Source: Leishmania mexicana MHOM/GT/2001/U1103 (Eukaryota; Euglenozoa; Kinetoplastea; Trypanosomatida; Trypanosomatidae). From it: a stretch of 64,000 bases of DNA. Below, piece by piece: positions 21,501 through 30,700 of the stretch. Every line of letters starts with the position of its first letter. Within the stretch, counting starts at the first letter, position 1. The notes beneath the pieces were generated by a model, which was given only the letters and a program-made list of their open reading frames with translations, had not been told where the DNA came from and ran no database searches. A program made the translations under genes and the position numbers. The DNA lies in assembly GCF_000234665.1 (NCBI RefSeq), contig NC_018313.1:248001-312000 (forward strand), given 5' to 3'.

Positions 21501-22233
21501 CGAGGGGGTCGGACGCGCTGTTCCCGTCACCCGTCGCTGCAGCTGCAGCAGCGGCGCGATGACGGCTGCAGAAGGACTCCAACTTCCACGCGGTCGGATC
21601 GCCGCAGTCGCACATGCCACCGCCTGAGCTCTGCGTGATACGGTAGCGATGGTTGACGCACGGAGAGTGGCGGAAGCAGTCCATACACATGACGCATGTG
21701 GAGTCGGCGCCACAGTCGAGGCAGCGCACCACCATTTCTTGCTCTCCACAGAAGCGCCCACACACCGGCGAGGCTGCTACGTCGCTGTTCGGCGCCTTGA
21801 GGACAGTCAGCAGATGCTTGCCATCGCCGCAGTCCGAGGCTAAGGTGCCCAGCCACGCCTGCACCGGACTGTGCACGCGCGCACTGCACAGGCGTGCAAC
21901 AAACGGAAGAGACTGGAGCTGCTCGATGCCGGCTTCAATAATCGCTTGCAGTTTCGCTGGATGGCGACGCAGCACGCTGGTATAGGAGGGGTGTGCCACA
22001 TGCCGCAGAATGGACGCGGTGCTAGCGGCTACGATGTCCCCAATGACGTCCGTGTCCAGTGCGCTTTCGCTGCGAATATGCTCCGCGAGAAGTTCGTCTG
22101 TGAGGTACTCGTCGACGATGGTGACCAGCTCCGACTTCTCACACCCGCTCGGTACGTCGATCCCGCGCTGCCGCGCGTACTCGAGGAGCTGCTTGATGCT
22201 CCAAGTCGACGGGATGTCGGGGTTGTAGCCCAT
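15505..22233 (-). CDS. UBR-box RING E3 ubiquitin ligase (N-recognin family), 2242 aa
   Basis: This is probably a UBR1/UBR2/UBR3-type E3 that recognises N-terminal degrons and passes ubiquitin from an E2 to them in the cytosol. The UBR box spans residues 158-225 and keeps the zinc ligands C158, C162, C171, C174, C180, C183, H189, H195, C208, C210, C222 and H225. A RING-H2 finger lies at about 1651-1736 (DCCVCC, MCGHAAHKSC, FNCPLC). The C-terminus (2118-2242) is the cap domain of this family: Cys-rich, then GGAIGIFLVV, YGEHDRNLRRGIPLF. A short N-terminal segment (about 11-45) resembles a SAP helix-extended-helix. I see no clear ClpS-like type-2 pocket domain. The start ATG at 22233 follows a textbook pyrimidine tract and AG. 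The size (about 245 kDa) is normal for the family. Confidence 0.93.
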   Translation of the reverse strand: MGYNPDIPSTWSIKQLLEYARQRGIDVPSGCEKSELVTIVDEYLTDELLAEHIRSESALDTDVIGDIVAASTASILRHVAHPSYTSVLRRHPAKLQAIIEAGIEQLQSLPFVARLCSARVHSPVQAWLGTLASDCGDGKHLLTVLKAPNSDVAASPVCGRFCGEQEMVVRCLDCGADSTCVMCMDCFRHSPCVNHRYRITQSSGGGMCDCGDPTAWKLESFCSRHRAAAAAAATGDGNSASDPLDTMAEDDRVWAVPVLRGIIQFTAVTLLQHTRLQVLQKRVQSRAGKQRRPTSGAGNSTASGSGTGTAGSAATARVSDAEAALLNDVARISDKFDWLEEWMSEVTRQLWELIQASDIAKRLVAQLWAEPVRMAMSGRPGAVVTAVHDNEEEARGEEAGTAASMADPVLDALPPNFTCVHMVFLHEASRPMTAREQPLNATSRSAPWLNNLLRCVGHCLSDAKFRFPVGGLMATYAEYINAQERAEDKNECLSQYQVQVLTNPDVIRHLMTPSHLPYKAATNTVLHRELSALLYALWLARDTVSGASANPVTETAALSRDGLLFVAHQAAPVSLASVTALQSCLSGSPAACYTLVLNRLAWRAFVQIAGTLAISGYIYKDPDAPTDSQHYPTPDFIARCISRHMWLWVHAIRVVLSCLLRLPVTAATDSSASMPALSHDAIAEALGVTTELWETWRGATAFDTPPDRLRQKGPLLEMLSACRVANGRDEALLLVEHGPMAAAQSRALGKQQLAEQAGTPKNAKTNVLAAPALATAMGYTIQALYEISRTMDVVFEKQRDGFCRRCRSIVLERKTPTGLPRSRQAASHRGTSQNEEAHDTDAPAGAGLQAPSPPRGAAQPRPVRFPSTCSVDIVDYTLLEPHAHATTFSSHLPRLFGAVLTAWVIENQRATSRLQSAASSSSAAPAEVLATTRISGLPTASANSTAPTGETSGLQGTPAHVHRPLRSLLDAFFQVRAEVTRNEQDRLTFSQQLLDSLVMPHVLTGQVVDGLWRRGDYDVSSAVTMYLTFSRGVSAEFDILMMQVLTMELAPADMALQILQRFSYAKRRLRDADTEHATQAQWRRASALHGQQTAEQLPEKPLDVLPTMLAARRPFFRRCLDGYKHLLRLILTIVTDVSKAAFQAPMSSPVIDRIVGGLLAHGKASHSSIVANVNGTARGGDYGDADEDEKDPSGNVIKFSMLIDAAIRKLAVAEDSAQGKQFRLKDVDVWRTHVGLYHIGVVDSHLEEFYKTYRGLVSAADAAKQKQAESHALAEGDDATGGGGQQQQQKRISLPPTQLPDTNMYAELVPTTRALLHTDAVLLPALYVLHVYASYHVPVAVAATSDAKVALAQKEGTTSTAASAQESPLSRHNNAMHEGADDGREDTESGSDDDGHSDDREDANVITREALLHATTTLYLCVQDCVSITRAMRAIEGYSGETASATEKGVISWDLLELYLRRFPINEPSFTHASCAQWLPLPELVPCQTLLEKLKTPVQLHTHPSNGTSTVTTTSSADMLHRLRGYLLSNKDADPYGCLEMVEAVLVQTGLATFNTADLLDEQKTKDEAAQSRKKVIQERQAMLMQRMRSRALKASEKMKAAATAAQQQEGQRGSDEASGPAASPSEKSPTGGVVGSLLAKLLLELTTLDCCVCCSATEEPLFLLCHTGTSGVLPQLGAISLPDGRHVHSHLSMCGHAAHKSCVEKVFVRLSVLWQRWNFRSQFYLGPTEFNCPLCTTIITALCPMPVLPGGGNGDLTAPTSRITRMLSSAATTPFASLFEELQNGTVSASNQPAVDVAAEFHITLANAAVGFSPSEDVPAIVSAEDELQQKNEAAWQLSEAIRAFCYACHLQLEAVKAGQELGHRDLIGLLSVLVSIMPAELERQQVDLRSNYARNMPDNESLLVMDALLQPRDASRLITAHVLTQVLPSMPANFVARLVAVACARCKDDNDEGAHAAAASLEEEFTGVTVDLWQTVGVLTLLKALVVEDAHHGVVLRSSTFTVAGAVTFSVLSGASVRTPASRCTSILRMLQYLLPVPHKSTEAELQVVAQDIFACTQAATTPGTPSCSGHGMEIVKSAMPYTTPEEWVAQIAEKLLHLPSVYTTVLTRFAEHKLCTICHQEPMKPVVCCRCGKLMCMQPPSSPPELYTHTRTCGGAIGIFLVVRTANFYVLELTSGRVYHYPSNYTDEYGEHDRNLRRGIPLFRNTEETQKLVLTWMLNRWGAVSSIFGVSNRMDLSTL

Positions 22234-23707
22234 GACGATGGCACCGAAGAAATGGCGTTGGGGTGGCGGTGGTGGGTTAGGGTCTTGGGGGAGGGAGAGG
22301 AGGTTGCCGCAAGTGTGGGCGGTGTGTGTGTGTATGCGCGGTGGTGGTGGGGTCGATCAGGCAACGACACACTAGAAACACGTCAACGAGGGAAATGAAA
22401 CAAAGATCGCTGCGGCTGCCCACTCCCTCCCTCTGTACCCGCCACGAATGACGGACGACAAAGGTGTCGGATGGGCGTGAGGGTGTGCGGAGGTGAGGGG
22501 TGGCGGTGGCCGCGGCGCTGGTGTAAAAAGGCCGCAGTTGAATACACACACACAGACACACAGGAAGTATGGCGTGTTGTGTTGTGTGTGTGTGTGATGG
22601 TATATCGCTGGTGTACCGGTGCAGGTGGGCGCGCCAAATGCAGCCTACTGTCCTCCGATATGATGGTCTGTGTGTATACGTGTGTGTGTCTCCAACCGGA
22701 GCACAGGGTTTACCTTTCGCAGTTCCTATACAGCGTGCGTGTCTGCCTGCGCTCGATGTTGTGTGGCTTGTGGCGGTGATGCTGTTGGGGGAGGGGAGGA
22801 GGTACCGACTGGAGCACGCATCGGCACACGCAGACACACAGGGAGAGAGAGAGGGCAGAGGTAGGACGGAAGGGATAGGGGTAAGAACAGTTCATCCCTT
22901 CCGGTGTGTGGGTCCTGAGACACGGTGTGTGCGTGCGTAGACGCGTGCCCGCGTCACGGAAGCTCTGCTTATGGCACCAAGCGCGACGTCGTTCCGCGCC
23001 CTCCCCTCCCCCTCCCTCTTCCTCCTCACGCCCACCCACACCCGCACACACCCACTCGCATGCATGCACAAGGGAAATGGGAGGGAGGGAGGGAGGAATG
23101 GCGAGTTGTGAGAGGGGCAGCAGTGCTGCGGAGGGGCATGGATGAGGAAGGCCAGGCAAGGGAAGTCCCCCGCCTCACACACACACACACACACAAAGGT
23201 ATACATGCGCAGAAGGAGAGAGCGAGCGAGCGAGAGGGAGAGGCTGATGCCGCCCCCGCCCCCGTCAACGCATCCATCACATTGGCCGAACACACGCACA
23301 CAGCCAGCGAAGGGGAGAGGTCAACGCCATCTGGACAGCGTGGCGTCACCTTCCTCCCCTTCATTTCGCTCACGTTCGTGATGCAGCCGGAGCAAGCAAG
23401 CAAAAAAAACGAGGCGAAGAGGACGATGGGATGGTGGTGTGCGGCAACACTCCACCCAAAGACCCAGCACCTCAACACACACCGAACGTACTGGCACAGG
23501 GAGAGAGAGAGGAGAAGGGGGGGGAGTGAGACGGCAGCAGCACCAACGCCTACAGCTACCGCGGGCGGAACGGGAAGGACACTGGGTGGCGAGTGAGGAT
23601 AGCAGACAGACACACACGCACGTGCGCACATCAACAAGGATATTGTTCCTCCCGCCTCCCCCCGCCCCCCAGTGCCTTTCCCTTCCCCGGCTTGTACGTT
23701 GTAAGGC
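22234..23707. other. Intergenic region between the UBR ligase and the ACBP-domain gene
   Basis: About 1.5 kb with the UBR splice acceptor at its left end, CA/GT runs (for example 22547-22560 and about 23177-23197), G/A-rich tracts, and no supported gene. Confidence 0.6.
22284..22285 (-). promoter_or_regulatory. Candidate spliced-leader acceptor for the UBR ligase gene
   Basis: On the minus strand CCTCCTCTCCCTCCCCCAAG ends at this AG, 50 bases before the ATG at 22233, with no ATG between. This is a typical polypyrimidine-AG trans-splice site. Confidence 0.6.
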
Positions 23708-26707
23708 CTACTTTCGTGATTTGCGCAGCTCCACCATCATCTTGTACTCACTCACATACATGCGCTTCGCATCCAGCAGGCTGATCCCCTTCAGCTTCGA
23801 CCAGGCATCCCACTTCGCCTTTCCCGCGTAGTCGAAGATGCCAGGGCGGTCCGTATTCACGTCACCGATCGTTGCCTGCTTGAAGAGGCCGTAGAACTTG
23901 AGCTTTACTTCATCGCTCTCCTTGACAGCCGTCGCGGTGAAGGCGTGCTGCGCTGAGGCGAACTCCTGATCGATGGAGGAGACAGGAAGGGCTTTGTCCA
24001 CGTGTGCCGAGGTGCCAGCAGCCGGGGCGCCGGTCTCCATGTCGCTGGTGCCGTTCGGGAAGAGGGCACGTCGCAGCGCCGGCAGGGGCTCTTGGCCGGT
24101 CTCGAGTCGCTCAACGAGAGCGTAGGACACACGCTGCACCATTTCCGTCGTCTCATTTGCGTCGTCGCTGAAGAGGTCGTCGGAGCTGGCGGTGCGCTGG
24201 TGGTGCGGTGCGGTCGTGGCGGCCAAGGGAGGGGACACGCCGCCGACGGTGAGGTGACCCTCTGCGCCACTGTTCAAGTTGTGCTGTGGCCGTTCCTGCT
24301 GCGGCATCTGCGATGATGCAGTACTGCAGCTGAAGCTGCCACGATGTGGTGTCCAGTCTCGCAGGCTTGCGAGGAAGTTCGTCCACATGGACAGCCAGCC
24401 CTGCAGCGCCGTCAGGGCTTCCGCCTTGGTTGCACCGGAGGGCCACGGCGGCGACGACGACGGGGCACCGCTACCCCCCGCCGCCTCGGATGAATCGCCG
24501 TCTTCGGCCTCATGCATCGTCCAGGCTTCCTCAGCCGCCGCCACGACCTGCTCGACGACGACGTAGTATAGTAGTTCGATGCGGGAGCGGAACTTAATGG
24601 GACGGCGCTCACCACTCTGGATACCACCCACAGCATTGAAGCCGCCCGTCCCAGCGTCGCCAGCGTCATTCTGGCCGTTGGCGCCGGCAGTATTCGCGAC
24701 CCCATGGTACCCAGCATCCAGCCACAGCTCTCTGAAGCGCTCCGCATGCGTGCTTGGACGGCCCATCACGTACGTGCGCAGCGGCGACGGGCGGCCGGGC
24801 ACATCGGCCAGCAGCGTCTCCACCTTGCACCGAAGCACTCGCAGCATGGCCGGCTCCTGCACGAGCGCAGCCGCCATGACGCCGGACACCAACACCGAGA
24901 GGAACAGCCCAGAGAAGCCGCGAGGGGAGGTGAAGGCAAAGTAGCTGCCCCCTTCCACGAAGTCTACGTAGTCCTCCAAGGAACACTCGTGTGAGAGGAG
25001 CTTCGTGATGGTGATGAGATGGCCGGACCAGATGGTGGAGTCCAGCTTCTGCGCTGCCACCCGCGACTCCTGCAGCTGCCGGATGGCGACCATCGTCACT
25101 CGGTTCTCGTTCGAGATGCTCACTGCGTGGCGACGGCGACCAGAGCCGCTGCTTTCTTCAATCGCCTCGCGGTACCCAATCCAGACGGCGATGAACGTCA
25201 GGCGATGAACATTCTGCGGCGGGCGGCTCCACCAGAAGGGCGCCGGTGGAAGCGTGTGGGAGTGGCGGCTAACGCTACCCTTATGGGAGGTGCCCGCCAT
25301 GCTGTGAGCGCTGGCGTCTCCTCCCAGCGAGAGGAGGCTTGGAGAGCTAGACTGTCCCGTTCCGCTGAGAGACTGAGGTGAGCTGAGGCTGGAGTTGTGG
25401 TGCAGTGCCGCGCCGGTGAGAGCCACAAAACCCGCGCCTCTGCCGCCAGCGCATCGATCGGTGAGCAATGTCTGTCCGCGGAGGATGGGGGCGAAACAGC
25501 CCTCGAAGGCGTCCATCACCTTGGCAAGCAACGCAAGGTCGCCGTGGTTGCACACGTCGAAAACCGTGTCCCCATCAATCAGCAGTGGCGGGTGCTGAGG
25601 CAGCATGCTAAGGCTACTGCAGTAGTCATGCACAAAGTCGATGGCAGACTCCGGCACCACCGGGGTGGCACACTCCTGGCTTGCCTTGTGAGTGTGGTGG
25701 TGGTGGTGCAGCGACAAGGGCGCGGTCATCGTCGTGCACTGTGCGCGCCGTTTGATTTCGAGGACGATGCTCTGCAGAAGCGGGCGGATCGCTACGAGGA
25801 TGTTGCGCAGACAGTACTCTTCGCCCTTGTCCTCGAAGAGGGCATCTTCCTCTTGCAGGAGGGCGTCATTGTGCTTGCATAAGGTCTGCACGAGTGCGTC
25901 CTCAGCGACAGCGGTACCGGTGCTGCAGTGGTAGCCACCAGCGATGGCGCTCTCGATACCCTTGGGGGTGCTGCTGACCGGCGCGGCGTGTGGAGATCCC
26001 CCTCGAACCGGGGTCGACGGGCGGCTCTTGCAAATTGCAGTGGAGGAGAGCCGGATGCGACCGTCAAAGTGGCCAAGCAGCACCACCGCACCTCCTAGCT
26101 CTCGATGCACGTGGCACTCGAGAATCGGCGAGACAGCGACTGACGGGACTGAAGCGGTATGGTCGGCTCCAGATGCATCGGGAGCATCATCGTCGAGCGC
26201 CGGGGCTACAGACGGAGAGTCGAGCGCATCCACCGCGCCAGGGTCGCTGATTGCCCTTGGAGTGTTTGCAATGCAAGTCATCGCGGTGACCGCATGCTCC
26301 ACGTGGAACTGCAGGAGTGCCTGCGCGGCTGCCTTGTTGGATGTCATGAGCGCCACGTGCAGCGGGCACCACAGGTCCATGGCACAGTCCATGTCGCGCT
26401 GTGTCTCTTGGGGGACTGCCATGGGATCGTCCAGGAGACTCACCTCCACCAGCACGGCGCGGTAGGCGTGCTCGGCGGCGACGTCGACACAGGCCTCCTG
26501 GAGATGCTTCTGCATGGCTTGCACACGCGCCATCACGTAGCCAGCCCCGTCCACCGGGTTGATGCCGCTGTCATCGAGTACCCGGAAGGTCACGGGTTCA
26601 CCCTGATGGACGGCAGTGTACCAGTGCTCGTTGTCCTCGCTGGGCTTGCGCAGGACGGTGAACTCGGACAGCACGGCAGCGCCGTCGGCGGCTCTTCCAC
26701 GCGTCAT
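23708..26707 (-). CDS. Large protein with C-terminal acyl-CoA-binding domain, 999 aa
   Basis: The last ~95 residues (about 905-999) are an acyl-CoA-binding protein (ACBP) domain. They contain FKQATIGDVNTDRPG, GKAKWDAW, LKG and a downstream Tyr, matching the family signatures for binding the CoA 3'-phosphate and adenine. The second Tyr of the usual YKQAT is Phe here. The preceding 900 residues are unlike any ACBP relative I recognise. They include a His run (about residues 335-341), a Ser-rich linker, and a region near 580-650 with EDYVDFVEGGSYFAF and a hydrophobic stretch. PLHVALMTSNKAAAQALLQF near residue 135 is faintly ankyrin-like. It may be an acyl-CoA-sensing or lipid-handling protein (inference). 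The ATG at 26707 is the first in frame. Confidence 0.88.
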   Translation of the reverse strand: MTRGRAADGAAVLSEFTVLRKPSEDNEHWYTAVHQGEPVTFRVLDDSGINPVDGAGYVMARVQAMQKHLQEACVDVAAEHAYRAVLVEVSLLDDPMAVPQETQRDMDCAMDLWCPLHVALMTSNKAAAQALLQFHVEHAVTAMTCIANTPRAISDPGAVDALDSPSVAPALDDDAPDASGADHTASVPSVAVSPILECHVHRELGGAVVLLGHFDGRIRLSSTAICKSRPSTPVRGGSPHAAPVSSTPKGIESAIAGGYHCSTGTAVAEDALVQTLCKHNDALLQEEDALFEDKGEEYCLRNILVAIRPLLQSIVLEIKRRAQCTTMTAPLSLHHHHHTHKASQECATPVVPESAIDFVHDYCSSLSMLPQHPPLLIDGDTVFDVCNHGDLALLAKVMDAFEGCFAPILRGQTLLTDRCAGGRGAGFVALTGAALHHNSSLSSPQSLSGTGQSSSPSLLSLGGDASAHSMAGTSHKGSVSRHSHTLPPAPFWWSRPPQNVHRLTFIAVWIGYREAIEESSGSGRRRHAVSISNENRVTMVAIRQLQESRVAAQKLDSTIWSGHLITITKLLSHECSLEDYVDFVEGGSYFAFTSPRGFSGLFLSVLVSGVMAAALVQEPAMLRVLRCKVETLLADVPGRPSPLRTYVMGRPSTHAERFRELWLDAGYHGVANTAGANGQNDAGDAGTGGFNAVGGIQSGERRPIKFRSRIELLYYVVVEQVVAAAEEAWTMHEAEDGDSSEAAGGSGAPSSSPPWPSGATKAEALTALQGWLSMWTNFLASLRDWTPHRGSFSCSTASSQMPQQERPQHNLNSGAEGHLTVGGVSPPLAATTAPHHQRTASSDDLFSDDANETTEMVQRVSYALVERLETGQEPLPALRRALFPNGTSDMETGAPAAGTSAHVDKALPVSSIDQEFASAQHAFTATAVKESDEVKLKFYGLFKQATIGDVNTDRPGIFDYAGKAKWDAWSKLKGISLLDAKRMYVSEYKMMVELRKSRK

Positions 26708-27713
26708 GAAGCTGTGGGTAGGAACACTTCGGGGGGTGAGGGTGGGAGTGGAAGGGGTGGTGGAGGGGCGGTGATGGTGGAGTGGGAAGAGAGCGACTTG
26801 GCAAAGGGGTCAATGGGGCGCGAAGGGGGGGTAGGGGGTAGGGGGTAGGGGGGCAGTGAGAGGGGCCGAGCGCCACGACAGGACGGCCTACGGCACACAC
26901 ACACACACACATACATGGACACAGCGGAGATGTGGACGCACGCAGACGTGTGTCGCGGACAACCGTGCAAGCGGGGGGAGGGGGGCCGGACGGTGGCGAG
27001 GAAGGCATGGAGGCACTCGATAGACGGGGTATTTCCACAGCGTCGGGTGCGGTAGGGTGTTTCCGGGTGTTGCTGACGTGGACAGAAGAGGAACAGTGCA
27101 GCACGCGGGTGACGGGACCGAGCCGACAAGGCGACGTGAAAGGGTGGGGTGGGGTGGGGGGAAGGGGGAGCCGCGAGAGGCGCAGGCTTTCCCCTTGCAT
27201 TCCCACATGTACATCAAAGTGGAAAAGGAAACGGCGACGTCCCCGTCGCTTCGACGGTTTGCTGTCGTGTGCCATGGATTAGGTACGCCCCTGCGTGTAC
27301 GATGGGGAGAGGGGTGGACGGGAGGGTGGTGGTGGTGGTGGTACGCGTACGTGTGGGTGTGCGTGCGTGGAAACAACCCCGCACCGCCATCGAGCCATGA
27401 ACCCAGGGGCAAGGCAAATGGAGGGCTTCCCAATCTCCCCCACCACCTATGCAAGCCCTCCGCTCCCATCCCATCCCATTACACACGCACGCACGCACGC
27501 ACAGATGTGTCTGTCGATGGCAGGATCCAAAGAAGAAAGAAAAGATAACATCAGGGGGAGGCGACGACATTCACGCGTACGTCATAACATCGTCCCCCCA
27601 CTAGCACGTGTGGCACCACCCACTTGAAGCTCCACAAGTGCGGCGTGAAGGGGGTGCAAGAGCGCTGGGAGACATGCACACCCACACAGGAATAGACAAC
27701 GTGTGGCTGCGTA
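26708..27713. other. Intergenic region between the ACBP-domain gene and the giant gene
   Basis: It has C/T-rich tracts on the minus strand just upstream of 26707, a CA run at about 26893-26910, and the presumed 3' UTR of the giant gene. No gene is seen. Confidence 0.6.
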
Positions 27714-30700
27714 TCACCGTTGCTGCTGCTGCTCCACCACGTAGCGCGAGATGCGCTGCATCCACTCGTGCAAGCCCGGATTGTAGAAGCGAAGGGATGT
27801 GGTTCTGCTGCGACCGCTGCAGCCGTCTTCGCCGTCGGCGTCGTCGCCACCGTCACCGCAAGTGTCGTGATCGACATCTTTCCCATGTACGTTGAGGACT
27901 GCGTGGCCTCCGGTCCACTCTTCGAGAAAGCCAACCACGTCACTGGAGAGAGCACACCGCGGAAGGAGTCGCTGCACATCGGCCTCGATGCGCGCCTCGT
28001 CCAGCATGGCCTCTGCGGAGGTGGGGCACAGCGAGGATGTACACGCGGCGCTCACGATGGTCTCCAGAAACTCCATCAGCAGGGTTGACTTGGCCTCGTC
28101 GAGCTCTTCCTCAAGCTGCTGGAGCCTTCGGCGGCGCTCGGCGACCTGTCGAGCCCGCGCTGCGTCTGCGAGATCATGCGTGACCCGAACCCCAGATTGC
28201 AGCCCATCTGCGCCACCTGCAGTGTGGGCGCCGTTCCCATGCCCAGGGAGGCTACTGGCGCGCGGTGCGTTACGCCCCGGCCCATTCGTCTTGTTTGCGG
28301 CCTTTCGCCCCGCGGAGGTCGAGGGACTCGTCGCGGCCGCCGATCCTGCCGAGGATGACCCTCCAGGGTAACTGCTGTTGATGCTCACCCGCACACCGCC
28401 GTCTCCCGTCGCTCCCTGCGCGGTGGACGGAGGCGCACCGCTGCCACCTGGAGCCATGCCCCCCACGCCGCCGCCGCCACCACTACCGCCTGCCAGTACA
28501 CGCGACCGCAGGGCTGACTGGGCTTGTGCGACAGCGGCTGCCAAGGCGCTGCGTGCCCCAGCCGCGTGATCGTTCGGTGCATCGCTGTCTACGCTGCTGC
28601 AACCGACGGCGAGCGAGGCGACGCCCGAGCTGTGATCGTCTCGCCTTTTCGCACCGTGGGCTTCCACGGCAGGTGTTGCCGAAGCGCCAGTCCCAGTAGC
28701 GCCGCTCACCGCGTCCTCCGTGCCTCTGCTGCTGCCCCAGCCGTTCTTGCGAACAGAAGCATCTTCGCCTGCGCCACTGGCGGTGCCTTCTTCGGCTTCC
28801 ACCCGCCACATGCACGCTCGCACCACGCGAAGGTGTCGACGCAGAGCGCGCATCGTGCTGCCGGAGACCTCAAGAGAGACGCACGTCCATCGTGGCGGCG
28901 CCGGCTCACAGGGAGGTGCTGCCCCTTCGTTCTTGTGTTGCAGTGCCGCGTTTGGTGCACCACCGCCGCCTCCTGCTGCTGTGGTCAACGCTGCAACGGA
29001 GGTGAAGCTGCTCCTCCGCCCGAGTTTGCGCACGCCACGAGTGGCAGGCGCAGTGGGAGCCGCCAGGGACGGCGAAGGTAGCAGCTTGACACCGCCGTCG
29101 GTGTCCTGCTTGGACGATTTTCGTTGCTGCTGTTGGTGTTGCAGCTGGCATTGCTGGATGGAGTCCAGTAATGCCCAGTTCGTCGACGGCACCAGCAACT
29201 CACGCGTCGAGGTGGCTGCGCTCGCGATGATGGGAGGCCACCAAGCACCGCCTGTGCCACGATCCGCACCACTTGCTATACTACCGCCTGTGCAGCGAGC
29301 GTGACTGCCCGTTACGCCTGCGCTGCCACCGGCGACAGACTGCCGTGATGCGATACGCGCACGAAAGGCGACCGTGCAAGAAGTGCTTGCCGATGTGGTC
29401 GTCATCGCAGCTGCTGCGCCTGCTCCACTGCTTTCGGCGCTCGCAGCCACCGCGTTGAGGATATGGCTTGGTGGCAGCAGGACGCAGTTTTCGAGAGACG
29501 CTACCACCGAGCCGGGCAGCAGAGGTGGCGGTGCAGCGGCCACTTCCGGATCCTGTAGAGGTGACACGGATAGGTACAGCTGCCAGCGCGCCTCATATGC
29601 GCCGCCTCTGGAGGAATTCCGCGCTTGCGAAGCGTTTCCTCGATCACTGGTGTCACGACCGACGATGGGCGCCGCTCCTCCTGCAGTCCCCGCCCCAGCG
29701 ACGACACAGACAGCGGCGGCAGCGACGGAGTTGTACAGCGGCGCCCCCAGCGCATCGGCTCCAAGGGCGGAGAAGAGGCTCGTCGGGACTGCAGACAACA
29801 ACACCGGCGGTGCCAGCGCCCTCCACACATCCGCTTCTGTGAACCTCACGCCTGGCAGGGAGCCGCCGCCTCCACCCGCCCCAGTCGCCGCGTTGGTGGA
29901 TGACGACGATGCTGCACCTAAGCGACGGGCGTGACCACCACTGCCGCCGCGCCGCGAGGGCTGCTGCTGCTGCTGTTGCTGCTGCTGTCTGAGCACCGCA
30001 CCGACGCTCTCCAGCAGCGCCTGACGCTCCTTGTCGCGATAACACAGGTACGTGCAGTTAGCCGGCGTCGTAAGGTGCTGCAGGTGGCGTGTCACCAACT
30101 GCTGCGCAATGTCGTGCTCGAGAGCGTCGGTCACAGGTGTCAGCGCGCGCACCGCGGCTGCTTCATTGCACAGCATTGCGTACGTCAACGCCATCGTCGG
30201 CACACTAAGCTGCGCTGCCACCGTAGCGGACATAGTTGGCAGCGTACCAGGCGCCGGGATTCCGCTCGGTCGCTTGGTGCCGCCTCTATGCCCACGACCC
30301 CCACCGGCTCCGCGGTCCGACTCGGTGCCGGTACTGCCCGCGGAAGAGGCTGCTCCACTGCTCAGAGGCAGCTGCTTCGGATGGGTGGCGGGGCTGCTGT
30401 AGAATGGGTTCGAGAGAACATCAGCGGGGCTGGCGGCGGCACTGCCGCCGGCGTTGTCGCTGTGTGCGGTGGGCGCCAATCGGCCTACCGTGTCTTGTGT
30501 CCGCTGCAACGCTGCCCACAGTGACTCTGGCCACGGTGTCTGTCCTTGCTCTTCGGTGTTCGCCTCGCTAATAGCGCTCGCGGCGGCTGTGACGCGCGGG
30601 TCTGTGGCGTAGCCGCGGAGACTGTCCGCCCCGGTGCGCACGCGCCGCTCCATGTCCGAGACCAGCCCCGCCAAGAGTGCACACGCCGCCGCGATGCTTT

